In this document: piece after piece, positions 57,970 to 64,000 of the stretch
Numbering within the stretch: position 1 is the first letter of the stretch
How the letters are laid out: each line of letters opens with the position of its first letter
Assembly (NCBI RefSeq): GCF_032854445.1
Contig: NC_088304.1
Span: forward strand, 17,833,850 to 17,897,849
Origin: Liolophura sinensis
Lineage: Eukaryota > Mollusca > Polyplacophora > Chitonida > Chitonidae
Direction: 5' to 3'
DNA length: 64,000 nucleotides
The notes under the pieces: generated by a model
What the model was told of the DNA's origin: nothing
Databases searched by the model: none
The model's input: the letters and a program-made list of their open reading frames with translations, nothing else
Position numbers and translations under genes: made by a program

Positions 57970-58689
57970 TGGCAGACAGACCCTTCCCACGTACAGCTGG
58001 TGAGGAAGTGTGGCTTTACGTCAACGCGTTTGTTAGTTATAACTTGCCAAGTACGGTGGGTTTCAACAAGCTCTCCGTGGCCTTTTTCTCCACCAATCAT
58101 AGAAACGTTACATCACCAACCTATTGCAGAATACTCATTGTGTATGCCTATTGCGCATGCATGTATATTCTTGGTTGGGTGGGTTATAGTGTAGATTCTA
58201 GTAAACAAAAACACATTCGGTAATCAAATCAAGACCTCTCTATTTATCAAGAAAAACTCAAATTAATGCCTGTAAACATATAAGTCCAATCGAAAAATCA
58301 CCTATGTAGCCGCTTTAAATGATAGCTTCGGTATTTGATACATGATTTACACACGCTCCAATTATGGGAACTAAACCAAAATAAATATAATAGGCTAACC
58401 ATTATCATTTCAAAGGATCCAATTCAACAGTAAGGAAAAAACTTACAACACAATTATTTATGAGCAATGGAGAATGAACAAATGAAACAATAATAACAGT
58501 ATTATTAACAACATATACTCTCTGGATAACTTATCAAGATTAACTACAATTCCATAAACTGGTATTGTCTTCAGGGCCGTTTGTAGACCGTTTGGGATGC
58601 ATTTCGTTGTACTCGTTTATACGGATCCGTGCGTTAGCCCTTATACAAAGTCATGATTGATTCTTCTCCATTATCTTCTCATTTGAGAA

Positions 58690-58946
58690 CATCCGTGGCC
58701 TTGTGGTTATCGTGCAAGCGCAGTGCCATGAATCACGTACCAATTCGGTCACTTCTGAGTTCATGTCCAGCTCATGCTGGCTTCGTCTCCAATCGTACGT
58801 GTGGGAAGATCCACCAGCATCCTGAGGATAGTCGTGAGTTTCCCCAAAGCTCTGCCCGGTTTCTTCCACCCACAATGCTGGCCGCCCTAGTATATCGAAT
58901 GAAATATTGTTGAGCTCGACGTAAAACACCAAATAAATAATTAAAT
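58690..58946 (+). mobile_element. tRNA-derived SINE (common family), diverged
   Basis: Head 'catccgtggccttgtggtta', B box gagttcatgtcc, body and (aaat)n tail. Changes in the A box suggest an older copy. Confidence 0.85.
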
Positions 58947-59026
58947 ACAATTTGATTTCCTTTTTTGTTTGGGGGTGGGGATCATTTAATTTCCTTGTCA
59001 AGTTGAAACCGCTAGTACATCTTAGA

Positions 59027-59106
59027 TTTCCTCCCACCGTCGAATAAGCGAAATATTTTTGGGTACGGCGTAAAACACCGATCAAATAAATAAATAAATG
59101 AATGAA
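59027..59106 (+). mobile_element. SINE 3' fragment just downstream of the GPCR stop
   Basis: 'tttcctcccaccgtcgaata' to (aaat)n and aatgaatg. Ends 15 bp from the GPCR stop codon on the other strand. Confidence 0.8.
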
Positions 59107-59120
59107 TATATCTTAGATGT

Positions 59121-60330
59121 TTATGTATGCTTCACGCTATAAATGTTAAAATTGTCGTCAGCGTCTAAATGTTGGCTAACCGTATGTCCATAACTCGATC
59201 TCGTTCGACGTCGTCCAATAAACGTCCTATTGAAGGCCACTCTAAAATCACGATTCAACAAGAAGTAGACGTACGGGTTGACGAATGAATTGGCGTAGGC
59301 TAGCCAATAGGATGCCGTGTACAGATTCACAGGAACACAGGTCTCACAGAAGGCAGCCAGTGGCCAGAATATAACAAAAGGGAGCAACATACCAGGAACA
59401 CCACTATGATAGCTCCAAGAGTTCTAATACACCTTTGGTTTTGGGCTGATATCTTGGCGCTCTCGGTCGATTGGATGGCGTTAAGAGGGGGTGTTTCCGG
59501 CGCGGTTGGCTTGATTTTATCACTCAATTTCAAATTGTTTTCGTTGTGCGTGTCGTTGGATGATAAGCTCTTAATGGTGGCTACAGATGGTTGTTTGGAT
59601 GCTTTGTCCGTTCTGCAATGACGCTTGTTTAGCGAGTTGAACAACAATAAATACAGGGTAACCATGAACACCATGGGAATGTAGTAAGCCGCGGTCACCT
59701 GCCCGGCAATGAAGTACCTGTCGGGTATGAAGTAGCAGTCATTCTCCACAGCAAGACCGTTGTGCTGCTCGGTTATTCTGAAGTAGAGAATGGGTGGAAG
59801 CCAGAGAGACACACACCAACACCCACATGAAAACGGAAATCTTCAAGGCACGCTTTTTGGTGAAAGTCACTCGGTAGACTATCGGCGATGTCACAGATTT
59901 GTACCGGTCAAACGCTATCGCGTCCAAGTGCAACATTGATATCGTACAACAGGTAAAATCGAACAACACCCAGACAGTACAGAACTGAGCTCCTAGCGGC
60001 CAATGGCCGTAAAACGTGTACACAGACATACACGTCATCACGATGACGCCCACTGCTAGGGTCCGCTAGCGCCAATGACGCCGCATAGATGTTGTAGACC
60101 GTCCTTAAGTTCCTGTTACGCACGATGCAAACAATAATGGCAACGTTACCAAAGATAGTTGCCACCGAGATGCAGGAAACTATGACTACTATCACAACTG
60201 GGAGTACACCCGTGGCTGCCTGCTGCTCGGATGTGACGTTAACGGCAAACGTCGAATTGACGGACATATTAAATCCTGTCTCGCTCGAGGTATTCAGCAC
60301 TGACGTGTTTCTTGGCAACAGATACTCCAC
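59121..60330 (-). pseudogene. Aminergic GPCR, muscarinic-like, single exon, three frame changes
   Basis: Four pieces in order give a complete seven-helix receptor of about 400 aa. N-terminus (from ATG 60330) with several N-x-S/T sites; TM1 FGNVAIIVCIV; TM2 ending SLALAD; TM3 with C and VLFDFTCC (amine-binding Asp), then AFDRYKSVTSPIVYR; TM4 VFMWVLVC; an ECL2 cysteine (ENDCYF); TM5 AAYYIPMVF; a short third loop of about 75 aa; TM6; TM7 YWLAYANSFVNPYVYF with NPxxY. FDRY...YR...KRA, the AAYYIP block and FC..CVP..L....YWL.Y.NS..NP resemble muscarinic acetylcholine receptors, but the Asn of TM6 that contacts acetylcholine appears to be Val. Frame changes lie near 60057-60064, 59795-59815 and 59375-59392. 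Pseudogene or sequencing errors cannot be separated. Confidence 0.85.
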
Positions 60331-61709
60331 ACGATGAGCCCGTTTCCTCCGATAACGTCCTTAACTCATGGAAAGTGCTGGGTGGTTGACCTTTATTGTG
60401 AATTCTGTAGACTCTTCCGTAGAACCTGATTCACCTTCGGATTCACAAAACTGTATAAGGTCAGGGTAAGTTTGCTTCTTTATCCTGTGTTCAGTACTAA
60501 ACCTGAAAATATAATTATTGCGCATTAGTTGATTAACAGTCGATTAAGGTATAAAATTCGCATCAAAATTTGACAAAACCTTGTGTTGGTTTCTTATATA
60601 GATATGTGATGTTGTGTGTGCAGAGTGTAATGAGGAAACTACCGCACCTCATTAGACAGCAGATGAACCTTCTGACGTCAGGTCAAATAAAACTTGTCCT
60701 GAAATAAACGTCGTCCTGCAGGCCATAGTCACCCCGCTGACTGACTGACTGAATGGCTGATGTATTTATTTCATTGGCGATGGAAACCATTTTCGAGGGT
60801 GTGTTGTTACACACATCTGTTAAGCAGGATTGAAAAGTGTGTTATTCAACCCGGACTGTGTCTAACTTGCGTATTCAGAACAGTTCTCATCGGTGAGAAA
60901 GAAACTCAAACAGCCGATCCTACATGAATTTCCGTTCAGAACTTCTTAGAAGTTGGCTGCATTGCAAACCGTGCACAAACCGAAGCCTAACACATACGCC
61001 TACTTCAGAGAATGAATCAAACCTTGAAATCTGACTTAACCTTTCAAATGATGTTAAAACTCTGCGCTCTGTCGTTGTCGATAAATATAAACAGCAAAAT
61101 GTATCTACATGTACCACTGAAATCCCAGTCTTCTAGGTCGTTCTTTGAGAAGGTTCCACGTTTTTGCTCTGTAAGGACGACCCTTGATTATTTACCCAAA
61201 CAGTCCATGTGCTCGTATATAAACGTGCCGCACATTGCTTACAGGAAATCGAAACACAATACAGTTGTGGTTGTAATAATATTTTGTCTATAATATACTA
61301 TTACGCGGGAGACTACATGTAAGTCTTAAATATTAAACGAAGTACTTAAACGAAGTCATGTCAATGCGGTTAGTTACATTACCGCAGGTAAAAGTATGCG
61401 TGCATTCACCATCTAACATCTAACTCCGCTTAAATATTTGTACTGGCCGAATAAATATTTCACCGTTACACTCAATTACTTCTGGACCAAATCGGTTCCC
61501 AGTTCGTCGACTGTAGACCCCGCGGCTTCATTCGTATCACAGAAAGATTCTCAATACCAGTCAGCAAATATGCAAACATGACCAGGGGTTCATTCGCATT
61601 CTCAGATATAATTCCATGCATATGACTAGAATTAAGTTTAAGAAGTAAATAAGAAATTCTGGAAGATCCAATGCATTTTATGCAAGTTTCGGCATATGTA
61701 CATAAGGAG
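60331..61709. other. Upstream flank of the GPCR; no other gene recognised
   Basis: Would hold the GPCR 5' UTR and promoter on the minus strand. No clear promoter motif. Confidence 0.45.
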
Positions 61710-61895
61710 ATTGATTGATTGATTGATCTGTGTTTTACTATGCGCTCAAGAATTATTCACTTAAAGGCATGACGGCGATCAAGTTTGTGGGCGGAGGAAA
61801 GCTAAATGCCCAAAGGTAACCTAAATGCCCAAAGGAACCATCGACCTATGCCAGGTACCTGAGAAAACATCGAAATCTGGATTCGAACACGCTTT
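61710..61895 (-). mobile_element. SINE-like element, diverged, minus strand
   Basis: (gatt)n at the left, 'ctgtgttttactatgcgctc', 'gtgggcggaggaaagc', and a B-box-like gattcgaacac at 61880-61890. A duplicated 'ctaaatgcccaaagg' lies at 61802-61838. Related to the common family at the 3' end only. Confidence 0.5.
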
Positions 61896-64000
61896 TAATT
61901 TTGGAGGTGCCTTCCGCAGTCCTCACGTGCTCATTTTAGGTGGTATAGTCAAGTGGATGAAGTTGGTACCCTATTCACACTCGCATCCAAAACCACATTC
62001 GCCAAAACTGAACCCGCGGCAACACGTGATCAGAATGGCAGAGCTCATTGGAGCTGAAACAAAATTCAAAACCACATTGCCAATAGGCCTGCTGCACCTG
62101 GTAGGACAAATCCGTAGAGACGACGATGACATAGCATTCAAAACGGCAATAGCCAACTTCGGAGTTGTTGAATCTTATCCAGCTGGAGTGACTAATTTTA
62201 TGACCAAGAAATAACAGAGTTGTCGCCACATTTTAACACAACTTTCTAAATCACACTGGGCAAACGCCTCATAAATAACGTCGCTATATAAATTATATAA
62301 AGGCCAACATTTTTTTGTACGGAGTGCGATACTACGGTCTTAAAGCAGACCAATGCCCCCAGATGTAAAAATACCTGTACTTGAAAAACGTGGAACAAAG
62401 CTTACGAAAAAAAAATAGGATAATCATACATCTTGTACTGACATTACGCTAATCGGGTAGATCATCTTCAGAAACAAGCTACATACATAAATGTATTCGA
62501 AATTCCGAACCTTTTAACAAAGTGATAACAATCCATAGCACAAGATCTAGCCTAGAAGTGTTAAACCATACGAAAACCAACAAACTACTGACAAAAATTC
62601 TTGTTCGAATATATGAAAAAAGAAAGTTGAACTCTTCTTGACTTTACCAGCAAGCAACTGTATGTATTCATCTAACTTACGTAGAACAATTCATGTATTT
62701 ACCTTTTTGTTGGTATGTAAACATCTTGCATTTCTAGTTTTTCATGTCTCTTGTATTGGCACACCTTATTAAACAGTCCTTACCTTTGACTTTATCATGA
62801 AATATATTGTCATCTTTTCTCGCCTTAGTGTGTAAAATATCGAACACGTCATTGTCATCCAAGGTACACTCCCGACCCTTGTCAGTCTAATAGTGCAGCA
62901 TGCTGTGGACTAGCGTATCTCGGAGTTCACGCTTTGCGGACTTAAAGCAGTCAATGGGTTAAGCCTAATGGATATCTATGTATAAGCACGTTAAATAATG
63001 AGTGCGTTGGATGGTAGCGAGGAAAACTCAGCAGTACTCTCCCCTACCAACGGAATACGATGTATCCAATAGCTGAAAAGACATTAATGACTCCGTTGTT
63101 GTGTGAAACCAGAGAAGTTCCGAAGACGTGAAATAATTAAATAGGTCCATCGTAAATTCTAACAGATAAAGGCGCCTAAAACTCTTCTTCAATTACCCAA
63201 TGCATATTCCCAGGGCGAACATACCGTTATATCCGCCCTTTATCCTACACGCTGCATTGTAATTTTGCACGGATCAATAGTAAATCCGATGACATTTCCT
63301 CAAGCCAATTTTGCCTGCCAATCCCTGCTACAATATTATACAAAGCATTTGATAAGTCCCTAATTAATTGTCTCTTTGGTAGTTTTGAAGAATCACAACC
63401 AACAAGGTCTAAATGTTCAATGATTTGCAGTGAATAGCGATGACATGTAAACTGTCAAATCTGAAAACACAGTACTACAGGAAGAGTTCGTTATTTATTT
63501 ATTTATATATTTAGTTAGTTATGATTTACGCAGGTTTCAGTTGAGAATCTTTATCTGGTATCAAAGTGATCAGGGTATGTGGTTGGAGAGAAAAAAGTGA
63601 CTACAGTAGGCCTGCTATATCACTGATACAGTTTACGTGTAGACTGCAGATGCATGGCCGGAGTATTCCTGGTTCAGGTCTTAGCCTTTGGAGGGGTTGT
63701 GCTGGTACCCAGTAATGCTGACCCCTATTAAATGTTTACCAAATTGCTATAGGATTTTTGTATAACTGCATTCATGCTCAATTCTGACATAAATGGAACT
63801 AAATCTAAGCACCACTGAGGTTGATCTAGGCATTCGACTGTCGCTGGAGTTGCTTCAGTTTAGTAGAGATGGCTTCAAAAATGAAAGTCGCCACGATATG
63901 GCTGCAAAATTGCCGATGTGGCGTTAAGCCATAATCATTCATTTATTCCTTCAAAGATGAAAGCGATGCTAACCTAGTTGTCGTGGACGTCAGAGAAAGC
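61896..64000. other. Noncoding; one 3'-tail repeat
   Basis: A 129-codon frame (61825-62214) begins inside the SINE and is not convincing. At 63893-63950 a third copy of the short 3'-tail repeat (gcaaaattgccgatgtggcg, gttaagccataatcattcat). Nothing else recognised. Confidence 0.5.

Noticed and set aside
61825-62214. 129-codon frame
   Set aside because: Begins inside a SINE-like element, contains an imperfect internal duplication and shows no domain.

Overview
The window looks like nuclear DNA of a lophotrochozoan animal, most probably a mollusc; the species cannot be fixed from sequence alone. Grounds: a two-exon voltage-gated potassium channel gene with GT-AG splicing, an aminergic GPCR, long AT-rich noncoding stretches full of tandem repeats, and about twenty copies of one tRNA-derived SINE whose 3' end reads roughly 'acggcgtaaaacacc' plus an (aaat)n tail, a repeat type I associate with molluscan genomes.

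Left end (1-7079): decayed endogenous Polinton/Maverick (adintovirus-like) element. Minus strand carries a partial ORF at the edge, a small ORF, a packaging ATPase (frameshifted), a double-jelly-roll major capsid protein (frameshifted) and a 412-aa membrane-anchored ORF (intact). Plus strand carries a coiled-coil/hydrophobic ORF (internal stop), a degraded penton-like ORF, an unknown ORF frameshifted at a G-run, and a basic coiled-coil protein with hydrophobic centre (frameshifted). DNA polymerase B, integrase and protease are not visible and may lie beyond position 1.

8.4-13.4 kb: degenerate L1/Tx1-like LINE (ORF1 and ORF2 remnants) with two SINEs inside. 13.4-23.5 kb: noncoding, two dispersed repeat families, a 143-bp tandem array whose unit resembles a 3' splice site, 87-bp and 61-bp arrays.

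23.5-46.8 kb: one Kv channel gene. Exon 1 (23536-24105) encodes the T1 domain with the complete zinc motif of Kv2/3/4-type channels; exon 2 (45841-46782) encodes S1-S6 and the tail; both are intact and join in phase 0 to 503 aa. The 21.7-kb intron starts with a 38-copy 69-bp minisatellite that begins exactly at the splice donor, and holds SINEs, a Crypton tyrosine-recombinase relic, long inverted repeats and a possible solo LTR.

46.8-59.1 kb: no gene recognised; SINEs, fold-back elements and a 79-bp tandem array. 59.1-60.3 kb (minus): a single-exon muscarinic-like amine GPCR broken by three frame changes. 60.3-64 kb: no convincing gene.

The Polinton genes would have worked together in virion assembly and packaging; the Kv channel and the GPCR are unrelated excitability/signalling genes. 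All repeat-family assignments come from reading the sequence; no database was searched.
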